From Proteles cristata cristata (Eukaryota; Chordata; Mammalia; Carnivora; Hyaenidae): DNA of 64,000 bases. The notes beneath the pieces are model-generated. The model had not been told where the DNA came from and did no database searches. It worked only from the letters and a program-made list of their open reading frames with translations. The stretch spans positions 930,001 through 994,000 of the forward strand of contig JAESUZ010001071.1 in NCBI GenBank assembly GCA_017311185.1, in the 5' to 3' direction. Shown piece by piece: positions 47,286 through 58,825 of this stretch (within the stretch, counting starts at the first letter, position 1; every line of letters begins with the position of its first letter). Position numbers and translations under genes: made by a program.

Positions 47286-48940
47286 CTCTGTACCTTGTTT
47301 GCATAGAGCACTGGGAATACTTATGAAGGGTTTGATGATAAAGTTGCAGACAGATGGGTTAGTGAGAAAATAAAAACAAAGAAGCAATGTAAGTTTAATC
47401 AGAAGTTAAACTTCCATTCCGTACATGAGTTTTGATTGGCACTGACACTGACCTTTTGGAAGTGTGAAGCTCCTGGCACAAATGCTTTTAATCTAGTACA
47501 GATTTTTGACCTCATCATTGACAGAAGGTTGGCATTTCTGATACACAAAGACAAGACTATCTGACCTTTCTGCATTATGGCAACTGTCATGATTGGCAGG
47601 CCTTGGCGTTGCTTTTTGAAGAGATGTGGCACCTGGCACCCTCAAATCATATCAAGAACCTTCATCCTGTCCTCTACACCCTGAGCACGACACATAGCCC
47701 TATCTGGCGGTGTTCGGAGATCCTGTTGTTTGCATGAGTATTTGGATGACTACCAGCTTGCTGATGACAGACAGTGTATAGGTTGGCAGATGCCATTCTG
47801 ATGTCCTTAACTTTGCAGTTGATACTGCTTTGACAGCCAAGACCTTTTGCTTGAACAGTAGTGAGATCTGATTTCAACTTAACAAGGAGAGAACTTTAAA
47901 ATACCTCATCTAGACTGCATATCACATGGCATCCCACTGGGAAAATCAGACAGACAAGAGGCCATGCAGGAGATAATACCTTCATCACTTGTGAAATCCA
48001 AATACGCCCCAAGGTAATGGTTTCCAATCTAACCCATATCACCAGCTTTAAAAGAGTCATTATCATCACTTCCCCAGCCAAGCACATGGCAAGGCACTAG
48101 AGGAAAGGACACACAAAAGGGAAGGGTCACCCTCAGGGTGCTTACTATCAGTTTGGCGGAAAGAGATATAGAAGCAGCTCTCAGCTCCAGCTTGTTGGAG
48201 TCTTACAGAATGATTAGCCTCTCCAAATTACAGAAATTTGGAATTTGAGATTTGATAGAGTAGCAATCCACTTCAACTCTTAACATTTAATTTCAAGTCC
48301 AAGCCCCTGTGCGGATCTGTGTTGTGTGGGGAAGTCAGGACACATTTGTGTGCTGACTGCAGCCCTCTGGTTTCTGACCTCTACCCAGTACAGGTTTTAC
48401 TCTTCTCATTTCACCATCTACTGATATCCTCTTAGAAAAGTCCCTCACCTCCAAAATAATCCAAACACTGATTTTGAATTGGAGCCATCATCAAAAGATA
48501 CATACAAGTAAAAATTAACTTCTGACTCCAGTTGTAGAGTTTTGTTTTTTTTTTAAGGATCTTATCTGAGAGATTTGTAGGGCTCTTAAAATCCACTGAA
48601 CTATCATCAACTGAAAATATTCCAGGTGGATCTATATGTCCATACTGTTATTATGGAAGGAACTTAAATGCAACATTTCCCCAATCCAGGGGCACACATA
48701 CAAAGACAAAATTACATAAACCCTTCATAACAAGTAAAGGGAAAGAAAAAAAAATTATCAAAGATCACAAGTCTTAACATCTATCTCCCATAATTGCTAA
48801 AGGAGGAATAGTGGGGAAAAAAGGGGGGATTCAGAATATCACCTGGCTTGATGTTTCTCAGGTACAAATGGAGTGTAAGGAAGTTGTATAAACATGGAGG
48901 AGAAAAGCAAAGAAGAAACACAAAGCAAATTGCTCCATTA
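47286..48940. other. Single-copy DNA with consecutive minus-strand frames, unassigned
   Basis: Minus-strand open frames follow one another at 47399-47632, 47674-47877 and 47896-48087 in different phases. One other minus phase near 48080-47900 reads GNHYLGAYLDFTSDEGIISC. This could be a decayed retrocopy or chance. I recognise no protein and see no poly(A) or TSD. Confidence 0.2.
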
Positions 48941-48951
48941 AGAGTGGTTCA

Positions 48952-49192
48952 GGGGCACCTGAGTAGCTTAATTGGTTAAGCATCCAAGTTCTGCTCAGGT
49001 CATGATCTCATGGCCTGTGAGTTTGAGACCAGAGTCAAGCTCTGTGCTGACAGCTCAGAGCCTGGACCCTCCTTCACATTCTGTCTCCCTTTCTCTGCCC
49101 CTCCCCTGCTTGTGTGCAGGCTCTCTCTCTCTCTATATATATATATCTCTCTCTCTCAAATATAAACAAACATTTTAAACAATTAAAAAAAA
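48952..49192 (+). mobile_element. CAN SINE with TSD
   Basis: AGAGTGGTTCA at 48941-48951 and 49193-49203. The head is gggcacctgagtagcttaattgg. A (TA)n and (CT)n stretch lies at 49123-49158. Confidence 0.93.
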
Positions 49193-49203
49193 AGAGTGGT
49201 TCA

Positions 49204-49764
49204 TAATTTCCATGACCCTTATCAATGAAATAATGGTTTCTAGTGTTGAAACCCAGGTTATCAGTGGCTCCATACACAGCCACATTTGATAACACTATCA
49301 ATCATTAAGTATATCTTTTGCATTTCCCAAAGATACTGAAATGTAGAATGCTGAACTGTAGACCCATTATTTGAAGCAACAAGTGAGAGGAAAGACAGGC
49401 AGATCTAATATTCTAATAATTACAGAGCTCACCCCTTATGAGAGTGGTCCATCTGAGCACTCTCCCATTTACATTTTCAGCAAAATTGCAATTACCATTT
49501 CAGTCATGACTTTAAACTCCAAACACTTCATTCCTGAACTATTGAAGGTTTCCACCAGCTACCTCTGTCCCTAAACTTTCTGTCTGTCAGTTCTTCCTCT
49601 AGATCTTATTACCAACTTCAACTTGCCACAATCCCACCATTATCATGTTTCATCTCTTCTCTGAACTTTGAAGGCCTCTGGTATCCCCAGGATACTTGAA
49701 CTCTTTACAATTACCCTTTTAAACTTGTTGAACGAATGTCAATATGGCACAAACATCAACATGT
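49204..49764. other. Single-copy DNA, no gene seen
   Basis: No element recognised. Confidence 0.35.
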
Positions 49765-49965
49765 GGCAGATAGTGTTCTTAATGCTTCTTAGCATTAGAT
49801 TCTCTTGGCAATACTATAAAAGAAGCTATTTTTAATCATTATTTTAAGAATGAACAAACAGAATCAGAGCGAGCTTGAACACCTTGCCCAGTTAGGACAG
49901 TGGTCAGTGACAGTGGCTGGCATTAAACATAGGAAGTCTGGCTCCAGAGATCAGGATTCCATGCT
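49765..49965 (-). repeat. MIR, antisense
   Basis: 'tgtggcagatagtgttctta' (49764), 'tttaagaatgaacaaacaga' (49843) and 'aggaagtctggctccagaga' (49931) fit the antisense MIR. Confidence 0.65.
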
Positions 49966-50319
49966 TCCAGGTTTTTTTTTTTCCATTGTAGCCAAATTCC
50001 TTGACCACACTCACCTATCAGAAGTTCTGATTTGAGTGTTGCAATTTCCTTTTCCTTCTGTTTCCACTTTCTTTTCAAATATTCCTCCTTAGATACCTGT
50101 GACTACTTCTATTCTGTGTCAGACGTAGGAGAAATTCTGCCAGGAAGAGGCCATAAGCAATAAAAAGCCAGTATGGAAAAATAACACTCTCTAAGAATCA
50201 AAGGAAATTCTACTCTCTCTCTAGTAACCCAGACCAGGAGATAGTTCTATCTTTGCAAAATTATGTTTCAGGCAGGATTTGTCTCTTGTTAACTATTAAT
50301 AGTCTACAAAGAAATGGCA

Positions 50320-50903
50320 CCTATCTGAAATGTGTATGTATGTGCACACATATACATGTACATACATGTACATAAATGTATCTAGGTATTTACTTGTAGA
50401 CATAAGTGAGGAAGAGTACAGGTTCAGGCAGTTTTAGAGTCTAAGAAGTCCCCAAAGCAGCCATGTGAAGACTACAGAACCTAGAAGACTGGTGATATAA
50501 TGCAGTTCAAGTCCAAAGACCTGGGAACCAGGGGAGCAGATAATGTAACTCCCAGTCATGGGGCCAAAGGCCTGAGAACCAGAAAGCTGCCAATGTAAGT
50601 CCCAGAATTGGAAGGCACAAGAACCAGGGACTGTGATGTCCAAGGGCAGGAAAAGATGGACTCTCAGCTCGAGAGGAAGTTTCCCCCGCTTCCCCTTTTT
50701 GTTGTATTCAGTACCCCTCCTCCCAAAAGGACTGATGATGATGTCCACCTACAGTAGTAAGGGCAGATTTCTTTACTCAGTCTACTGAGCCAAATGCTAA
50801 TCTCTCTAGAAACATCCTGATAGACACACCCAGAAATAATTTTCACCGGCTATGTGGGCATCCCTTAGGCAAGTCGAGTTGACACATAAAATTAGCCATA
50901 ACA
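50320..50903 (+). mobile_element. MLT2-like LTR (ERVL group)
   Basis: 'gcagttcaagtccaaagac' (50502) and the right end 'aagtcgagttgacacataaa' (50871) followed by attagccataACA match an MLT2-type LTR. It includes tandem-like internal blocks (gaaccaggg..., gaaccagaaagc..., gaaccagggactg). The left boundary lies somewhere in the TGTA/CATG-rich stretch at 50325-50385. No viral internal region is attached. Confidence 0.65.
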
Positions 50904-52829
50904 TTCAAGTCTAAAAATTATACTTCCAGGTGAATATTCGACTTCTTCACTTGGAAAACAGCAGCAATAACAACAACAACAAAAACCTACATCAGGGCAA
51001 AGACCAGTCTTTTTCTTATTAAACACACCTATTGGAATCGCACCCCTAGGTATGTATCATGCCCTTTCTTAGGTGTCTATAAAACCATGCTGAATAAACC
51101 GGTACCTGTCCTCATGTAGCCTATGTGACCAATAGCTCTTTTCCTCCAGTTTGTACTGCCATGTCTTAAAAATATCATCTATAAACCCTTAAAACAGAGA
51201 CAGTGAGGGAAAGGCTTGACAAGAAAGTGAGAGGGATAGAAACAGAAGAGACCAGTGATATTTTCAGCTACTTGAATATTGAGGGACCAATATTTGTGTA
51301 GACAGAGCATTCTTTGGAAGTGCTTTAAATGAATTTATACTATTTTTTATAACCATATTATCAGGGTCCTGGAAGTTTTACATACCAAAAAGTGATATTC
51401 ACTTTTTAGAGACTTTCAGAAAATAAATAATTATGCCCCATATATCTAGAAAGTCATCCCTGGTTTCACCTCCATTTAGGGGGAAATAAATTGGCTTCCT
51501 AAATGAGTTGTTCAAGATTGAGCCTACTTAATGACTGGGCTCTAAAAAGAATGTAAGACTTTTGCCTGGAATTAAATTCCTGATATAAACACTTGGGCAT
51601 TTTTTGCTTATAAAATGAAATTATGGCCATTTCCAATCCTAAATAATTTGGGCCAAATAGACTTTGCATGTGATATTTATGACTCATGTACCCTATTCTG
51701 TAAAATTTCCCCCAAAGACTCATTAAATCTGTTTTATGTGATTTTTTCCCAGCCTTGCACTTTCATTAACTGGAAGGAAGAGAATAAAGCCTGCTTACAA
51801 ACCTACCAGATCCACGCCAAGACCCTTATTTGATAGATGTCTTCCTAATGAATTATATATATTGTAAACAAGTAGTATGTGCCAGTCCAAGGTTTTCATT
51901 AATTTTTCATTAATGAAATGCACCACTTAGCTTGTTTGACATTTAAGTGAGTCACATAAATTTAAGCTAGAGGTCACAATAAAAGAAAGTATTTGCAAGT
52001 GTCACTGAAGGAATAAACTAGCAGCTGCTCCACCTCTTAACTCAAATCCTGCCCCAAACCATGTTCAAGTTTACCACCAACAGATTAATAAAATATGAAA
52101 CAAGCAAATAATATTATAATTAGCTAATGACTGACTTGGAATTTAGGGCTCTCTATTATTAGAGAATGTTGAGAAGTTTCTACTTCATTTTTGGCTCCCT
52201 GACGGACACTTTGGGTATCAGGTGTATGGCAGGCATCTTAGTTCCTCAGGATTTAAGTGCTGTGTATTTTAAGACCCTCTCCATCCCCCAATATATAGCT
52301 TTTACCATGTTTTGGGGTTCCAAAAAAGAGCTCTGAATTAAGGCAATACTGCAGAAAAAAATACTTTCATACCATAGTTGAAAACACTCTAACAGGAAAT
52401 TCAAATACCTGTATGATCTGAAAAGCCCAAAGTTTTCATACCAGAGAATTCCTAGCAATGTGAAAAATAAGCATACTTTAAAATATGGGGATTTGGAAAA
52501 GAATCCTCTCTCTCCCTTTGACTCTTGATTCACTTAGAAATCACGCTCAAAGTAGAGCAGTCTTAGAATGGCACGTGTAACTCTGGACTCTTCTGAATGA
52601 TGCACATGAAGCTTCCAATGTCTTTCTCACCTGATCAGAAGTAGCTCAGGACCCAGGTGGAGTTGAGTTACAGAAGAAGTTTTATCTAGGGAGTTCTATG
52701 AAGCTGGAGAAGGTAGAAGCCAAATGAAAATCAGATCTTTTTCCTTTCCAAGATATACACGGATCATGTAAAATACAAGTAAAACTGGTGAAGGATATAG
52801 GTGTGGTTTCTCTCATGTTGGTCAGGCAG
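50904..52829. other. Single-copy AT-rich DNA, no gene seen
   Basis: No recognised element or coding signal. Confidence 0.4.
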
Positions 52830-52843
52830 TGGGACACATTTTC

Positions 52844-52928
52844 TTTCTTTCTTTTCTTTTTTTTTTTTTTTACAAATAGTTTATTGTCAAGTTGGTTTCC
52901 ATGTAACACCCAGTGCTCATCCCCACAA
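52844..52928 (-). mobile_element. Very short 5'-truncated L1, antisense, with TSD
   Basis: Only about 65 bp of carnivore L1 3' end ('aatagtttattgtcaagttg' to 'cagtgctcatccccacaa') plus a T-rich tail. TGGGACACATTTTC flanks it at 52830-52843 and 52929-52942 (one base may belong to the L1). Confidence 0.9.
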
Positions 52929-52944
52929 TGGGACACATTTTCAA

Positions 52945-53100
52945 TCACACAAACTTTTACTATGCTGTGCCCGATACCAGGTTAGGCATGGAGAATACAA
53001 AGGATTAGAAGAATTGTTTTTCACTTCATGGAGTTCGTTTTAGGGGTGGACACCAACATGTAATTGGGTAGTATGTTAATAAAGGCAAGAATAGAGTATT
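52945..53100 (+). repeat. Ancient dispersed repeat-like sequence
   Basis: 'ctgtgcccgataccaggtta' then 'gcatggagaatacaaagg' and 'cacttcatggagttcg' recall the same old mammalian repeat pattern as 42171-42310. The family is uncertain. Confidence 0.45.
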
Positions 53101-54487
53101 CTTACACTATTTCCTCAAACAAGAAAGTTAAACTGAATCAATCCTATTGTAAAGTAGATGCTAGCTACCACCCTCCCAATAGGCTCTAAGACGTCCCTCA
53201 TCTCATCAGACAGAAGATCGAGCAAACATGGTTCCCGGTTAGAGCAGTACATTTGTGAAGGAGAAGTTTAGTAACAGAGAATGAAATCAGGAAGAATCTC
53301 TTGTTCTAAAAGGAGCACTATCCCTCCTGCAATTCTGTTGTAAGCACCATCATTGAGCCATGGAGGTTTCCTTTCAGAAATACTCTAGCTATCAATTCTC
53401 CATACCCAAGCAGGTATATCTTCTGGTGATCCTTTTGGGGTTATCTTTATTTCCTTCATGTTTTAATCCACCACCAATTTTTTTTTTTGTTTTTTTACCT
53501 AGAGTTTATGCCCCACCTTCACCTCTCCTCTCCTCTGCAACACTGCTTCTGAGGGGTTGCCATTTCCCCAGCCTATCTTTTCCCTGCTATTTCTCCAAAG
53601 AATGCAAAAGATTTGTTCTTAGAATACTCTGCTAAGCATTTAGTGAAGTAGACAAAAGGACAACAAATTGTCTCAGAGGAGCAATGTCAGTGTGAGAAGA
53701 CTGTGCATATCACGTTTGTACTGGTGAACCTCACAATAAAAAAAGAAAAGAAAAAAGTGGTGGAAAGAAAGTAAATACCAAGCTTAGAGCTACTCTTACT
53801 AAAACCTCCAACTGCTCCCCAAACATCTTTGCATCATCTATTAGTCTCAATCTATATAGCTATTCTAATGCCTCTCTTTCAGGAAAAAAAAAAAAAAAAG
53901 TCAACTTCGAGACTGTGAGGCTTTTCAATCACCTCACATCTTACCCAATAACTTATCACACAAACATATACCTTGTCTAAATCCTCTCCTTTTCTGTTGG
54001 CCACACCTTTGACACTGAATATCATGACACCCTCTATTTTTATGTTTCTCAAGGTTAAGTTCACCAAGATGTGCCCTGCTTCCAACCTCTGGCCCTTCTC
54101 CAGGTCATGAAGACTTCCTAGAAAGCCCATCCCACCCTCTTATGCAATAGATATGCAAGCTATGAGGTCACAGGAAAGTAGGAATCAGAAGAAATTAACA
54201 TTTACCCAACTCATATTATCATTTCATTGGAGAATTAGGAATCAAATGGGACCCACCCACTTTCCCCATAACTCTTCTCATTTTCCAATTATAGGACTAT
54301 TTAATTCACATAATTATTAAACAAATACATATACAAAACAAGTAGATCTATTTAAGTTATTAGCTTTTTGGTTATAGAAACCTGAAATACCAGCATAGTG
54401 ATAAGGTAAATTTGCTTTCTTAACATCTTCAATAATTACAAATATGAATATATTGCAAATAGAAGATATCCTTACCCACCAATTTTA
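53101..54487. other. Single-copy DNA, no gene seen
   Basis: Includes an A16 run at 53883-53898. The stretch at 53860-54130 may be L2-like but is too decayed to call. Confidence 0.35.
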
Positions 54488-54500
54488 AACATCACTCCAG

Positions 54501-54700
54501 GGGCTCCTGGATGGCTCAGTTGGTTGAGCATCCAACTCTTGATTTTGGTTCAGGTCAGGATCTCACGTTTATGAGATGGAGCCCCACTCAGGCTCTGCAT
54601 GGGCAGCAGGGAACCTGTTTGGGAATCCTCTCTCTCCCTCTCTCTCTGCCCCTCCCCCACTAATGTGCCTCACTGTCTCAAAATAAGTGAAATATTAATA
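54501..54700 (+). mobile_element. Older CAN SINE with TSD
   Basis: AACATCACTCCAG (54488-54500) and AACATTACTCCAG (54701-54713) flank it, one mismatch in 13. The head is gggctcctggatggctcagttgg. It lacks most CpGs, so it is an older subfamily copy. Confidence 0.92.
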
Positions 54701-54913
54701 AACATTACTCCAGAATTTATCAATAAAAGTTAGAAAGAAAAGAAATAGAAGAAGGATTAGCTAAAAGTCCATCAAAGTGAAGGTTTATCATTCAGTGCAA
54801 TAAATAGTACTATATTCTTCATGTGGATTCTAGACAATAAGAAATCAAACAGTAGTGAAATATAAAGTTCAGAATGTCTTTATTGCTGATCACCTTTCAT
54901 ATTAGAAGATGTA

Positions 54914-55138
54914 GGAGCGCCTGGGTGGCTCAGTTGGTTAAGTATCCGACTTCGGCTCAGGTCATGATCTCACAGTTTGTGGGTTCAAGCCCCACATCAT
55001 GCTCTGTGCTGACAACTAGCTCAGAGCCTGAAGGCTGTCTTCAGATCCTGTGTTTCCCTCTCTCTCTGACCGTCTCCTGCTCACACTGCCTCTATCTCTC
55101 TCTCAGAAATAAATAAAAAAACATTAAAAATTTTTTAA
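54914..55138 (+). mobile_element. CAN SINE with 13-bp perfect TSD
   Basis: ATTAGAAGATGTA at 54901-54913 and 55139-55151. Head ggagcgcctgggtggctcagttgg, complete body and A-rich tail. Confidence 0.95.
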
Positions 55139-55151
55139 ATTAGAAGATGTA

Positions 55152-55969
55152 AACCAATGTGAAAGTCTAAATGATCTGCTTACACAAATATCCCACCCAA
55201 TGAAGGACATCACTTCTGGCTACAACTAAATAAAGACCTCAAAAATTGTGAGGCAAAATAAGATGCTTAAATAAGAAGCTTTGGGGGCTGTTACATTATG
55301 AAGCAATAATGGATACAGCTCCTAACAAAGAACGAGTCGGGAATGAGATAAGAATATGAGAATGGCAGTAACAAAATGAAAAACTGAAAACAAGAGGAGG
55401 ACAATTTACTTAACTGTTATTTTCGGTTTATAAAATTTAACTCCATAGATTGAATGTATTCATTTTCTGGTCAAAGTCCTTTCTCTAATATGGTTTTTAG
55501 TTATACACATTACGTGCAAAACACTCTTGGTGTGATGAAAATGAAGGGATTGTTACTCTTATTACTTTTATATTTTATCAAATTCCTGCTATTACAAAAA
55601 CCAAGACCAAGAAGAGATGATTAACTGGGCAAGTCCATTGTTTAGCTTGTTTGTGTAAAGAAGTTCAAATTCCTAGGCTTTTCTGTAATGTTAGATAGTT
55701 GCTGTGCTTGTTGTCAAAAGGCCTTTGGATTCATTATAGTGAAAAGAATTTAAAGGAAATTTTTTTGTAAACCAGTTAAACTTAGAAATTAAATCTTTCG
55801 TTCACACCATATAACTTTTTTTTCCTCTATTTTTGATGTGGACATCTTGGATAACCTACATAGACTTAGGAAGGTGTCTTTCATTGTAAATGAGGACCTA
55901 TCTAGTTCCTCATTAAATAAAAGGGGAGGGACATTTTATATTCTATCACCCATATACTAAAAACATCTT
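55152..55969. other. Single-copy DNA, no gene seen
   Basis: No recognised element. Confidence 0.35.
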
Positions 55970-56255
55970 CATTCCTATCTATGCATTGAATCCATTTTCT
56001 CTCTTCTTGTTTTTATAATCTCCCCTAGGCCCTCATTATCTTTCCACAGCGTCACTTAATTGCCTCTTCAAAATTTGTTCTCAGCCTATTCACAGCCATT
56101 CACTCACCCACCAATATTGGGTTCTTGTAAAATATAAACATGATCTTTTCATTTCTTTAAAGTCTTCAATGACTTTCAAATAGCTATAGGATAAATACAA
56201 AGCTACTTGACATTATCCTTCATGATTCTTCTTTCAGGATATTACCTGGTCTTTT
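55970..56255 (+). repeat. L2-like LINE fragment
   Basis: 'aacatgatcttttcatttct' (56138), 'agtcttcaatgactttcaaa' (56161) and 'taggataaatacaaagctac' (56187), then 'ccttcatgattctt', follow L2 ORF2 order. A T17 run lies at 56252-56268. Confidence 0.6.
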
Positions 56256-56385
56256 TTTTTTTTTTTTTACCTTATCACTAGTTATATAGTATATACATGT
56301 ACTTAATGTTCAAGATACACTAAATAGCTTGAAATCATCCAAAGTTCCATATATTCTACCTCTAATAGAGTACCAGTTCCTCCTT

Positions 56386-56502
56386 GGGGAGCCTGGGTGA
56401 CTCAGTCGGTTAAGTGTCTGACTTCGCCTCAGGTCATGATCTCACGGTTCATGACCTGAGCTGAAGTGAGACACTTAACTGACTGAGCCACTCAGGCACC
56501 TC
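56386..56502. repeat. Palindrome of two SINE heads
   Basis: Arms 56386-56439 and 56449-56502 are reverse complements with about 8 mismatches in 54, separated by a 9-nt loop. It was created by the inverted insertion and could extrude as a cruciform. Confidence 0.92.
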
Positions 56503-56654
56503 AAAGTAGTAATTTTCAAAATGTTTTTACCATGGTCTTCAGTAAGAAATCCTTTATACATTACTTTCCAATACGTGACATAGTATGTGTGCCTGTGTAC
56601 ACAGACGCACACACACACACACACACTCCCTACTGAGAGGAGAATTTGTAGATT
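56451..56654 (-). repeat. Inverted templated insertion copied from 57294-57491
   Basis: Read on the minus strand this matches 57294-57491 at about 95% by hand alignment. It covers the (GT)n array, the 'ttacagaccatggt'-type single-copy stretch (actgaagaccatggtaaaaa on the source strand) and the first ~53 bases of the SINE at 57439. It therefore includes the boundary between single-copy DNA and that SINE. The left junction shares TC and the right junction shares TT with both parents, which is microhomology of about 2 bp. Confidence 0.93.
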
Positions 56655-57293
56655 CTCCCCGCATTGGGCTCTGTCCTGACAGCTCAGAGCCTGGAGTGTG
56701 CTTCAGATTCTGTGTCTCCCTCTCTCTATGACCCTCCTCTGCTTGCTCTCCTCTCTCTCTAAAAAATAAAAGTAAGTATTAAGAAAATGAAAAAAGAATA
56801 TAAATTTCTCTACCTGCTCCCAATTCTCATTTACCTTGCAAAGTCATTTCTCCCCCAACTGTGACAGATGATTTATTTTTCTGTAAAGCTCTCCTTACCA
56901 CCAGCACAAATCCAATCACTTCTAATGTAGATGTTTTTTATATTCCAAAATATAGATTTTGTAGATTTTGTAGATTTTTGTCTTCAGCACAAAAGGGAAA
57001 CTTACATTTCATAGGCCTCATTTTGATAGCAAAAAGACTGTGTATCAATAATAATAATAATAATACAATACTGAACAGGATTGCTCTGGGAGTAGGGGTT
57101 TCCTGATCCTGCCATGGCTTGGTGGTAAATCATAGATATTTGTATTGATACTCACATAGCTCATCTGCCAGACAGCATTTTTGTAAACTATAGTTGTACC
57201 CCCTTTAGTGAATCCTGAATTTGGTTAAAAATGTATAGGGTAAGGCAGGATAGGATGGAAAATACAGTTTATCATGTGTAGTAAGGACAGCAT

Positions 57294-57491
57294 AATTTAC
57301 AAATCCTCCTCTCAGTAGGAAGTGTGTGTGTGTGTATGTGTATACAGGCACACATACTATGTCACATATTGGAAAGTAATGTATAAAGGATTTCTTACTG
57401 AAGACCATGGTAAAAACATTTTGAAAATAACTATATTAAGGTCCCTGAGTGGCTCAATCAGTTAAGTGTCTGACTTCAGCTCAGGTCATGA
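57294..57491 (+). other. Source segment of the inverted copy
   Basis: Single-copy DNA with a (GT)n array (57322-57341) joined to the 5' part of the SINE at 57439. Its SINE boundary carries a normal TSD, so this is the original location and 56451-56654 is the copy. Confidence 0.88.
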
Positions 57492-57651
57492 TCTCACTGT
57501 TCTTGGGTTTAGTTTGAGCCCCATATCAGTCTCTGTGCTGACACCGCAGAGCCTGCAGCCCACTTCCAGTTCTATGTCACCCTCTTTCTGCCACTCTGTG
57601 TCTCATGTTCTGTCTCTGTCGTTCTCAAAAATAAACATTAAAAAAAATAAA
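57439..57651 (+). mobile_element. CAN SINE with TSD
   Basis: GAAAATAACTATATTA (57423-57438) and GAAAATAACTATACTA (57652-57667) flank it, one mismatch in 16. The head is aggtccctgagtggctcaatcag. It was already present when the inverted copy at 56451-56654 was made. Confidence 0.93.
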
Positions 57652-57667
57652 GAAAATAACTATACTA

Positions 57668-58825
57668 GACTATAAGCACATTGAAAACGGAAGCCAAGTG
57701 TATAATAATTAACATTATAACAATGTCCTCTGCATAGAATTTTCTGCTTGGAACCAGGTCCTGGTCCTTTTGTTTTCAATATAATTGTTAGTGTCTTGAC
57801 CAACATCCCACAACATAGATAGTAGCATCTCCATTTTACTAATAAGGACAGTTACTTTATTAATTGGGGGTTACAAATGCAGTTCTACTGTTTTGGATGC
57901 AGAATATTTCTATTCTCCCCACTTCTTGGATAAGTGCATTAGCACATCTTTTCTAGTCACAGGTATACACAACACAAGCCATTTTATGTGTTAGAGACCA
58001 AAGAACTATCCAACGCGGAGAAGGAATATTGGAAGTTACACCAAGTCTATTTAACTTCCAGAGCTATACCCTTTCCCTTGCCCTATGCTATCCTACCCTA
58101 GGGCTCTATCTACCTAACTGGATAGGATTCCTAGTACTCAACACTTAAGGGCTTGTAAAACGATCATGACACAGAGTTTTAATGTAATTTTGCTGAGCTG
58201 ATTGAATGAGTAGACATTATTAAAACACATTCCTTGGTCTCCAAAAGGTCCATACCAAAAAGAAGATGGTAATAGAAATATGTGTAAAAATATGCATTAT
58301 GACCCAATTATCAAAAATAACCTATTTGCAGAGAGGCACTCAGAGAAACACATATGAGCACTCAAAACCATGAAGTGTGCTAGCTTTGGTTACTAATAAG
58401 CATTATAAACAAAGTCCTGTCAAATCGGAAAGCAACCCATGGTCTGTCTTTACCTTTCTAAGTAATTAATGCCAAGCACTGGGAAATTTCCAAATACATT
58501 TTCATGTTTTGTTTAACATTATTATCTCAAGTGCAGGTAATTTCAAGTCTGCTTTGGTAATAGAGCTTTTTATATGTATGTTGACATTTCAGCTGGTTGT
58601 GAATAGCTTTACTTTTCCACTTAGTCATTTTTCTGATATTATAGCAGTCTAACTACTGCTACAAATAAATGGGCTTGCTCTTACATTTAAGTTAACCTAT
58701 TAATACATAGGCATATAAAGGCATAAATAGCTTAGACTCCTAAAATATAAATTTAAGTTTAAAATATGATCTCTCCAGAGGGAAGGTCCCAACAGACTTG
58801 AGGAAGAGAATGCAACCTTGTACAA
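57668..58825. other. Single-copy DNA, no gene seen
   Basis: A short MIR-like piece may lie near 57820-57870 (catctccattttactaataa). No coding evidence. Confidence 0.35.

Larger units (their letters stand above)
56386..56770 (+). mobile_element. CAN SINE split by an inverted insertion
   Basis: The SINE head occupies 56386-56450 (gggagcctgggtgactcagtcgg to ctcacggttc). The rest resumes at 56655 (ctccccgcattgggctctgt) and runs through the CT-rich body to an A-rich tail near 56770. About 10 bp of SINE expected at the break are missing. The 204 bp between do not belong to the SINE; they are the reverse complement of 57294-57491. Confidence 0.93.

Noticed and set aside
47049..47387. 112-codon minus frame
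   Set aside because: It runs through the MER5A-like transposon and has no independent coding evidence.
50341..50390. Palindromic ACATGTACAT-type stretch as a regulatory site
   Set aside because: It is a low-complexity TGTA/CATG run within or next to an LTR and is best explained as a degenerate simple repeat.
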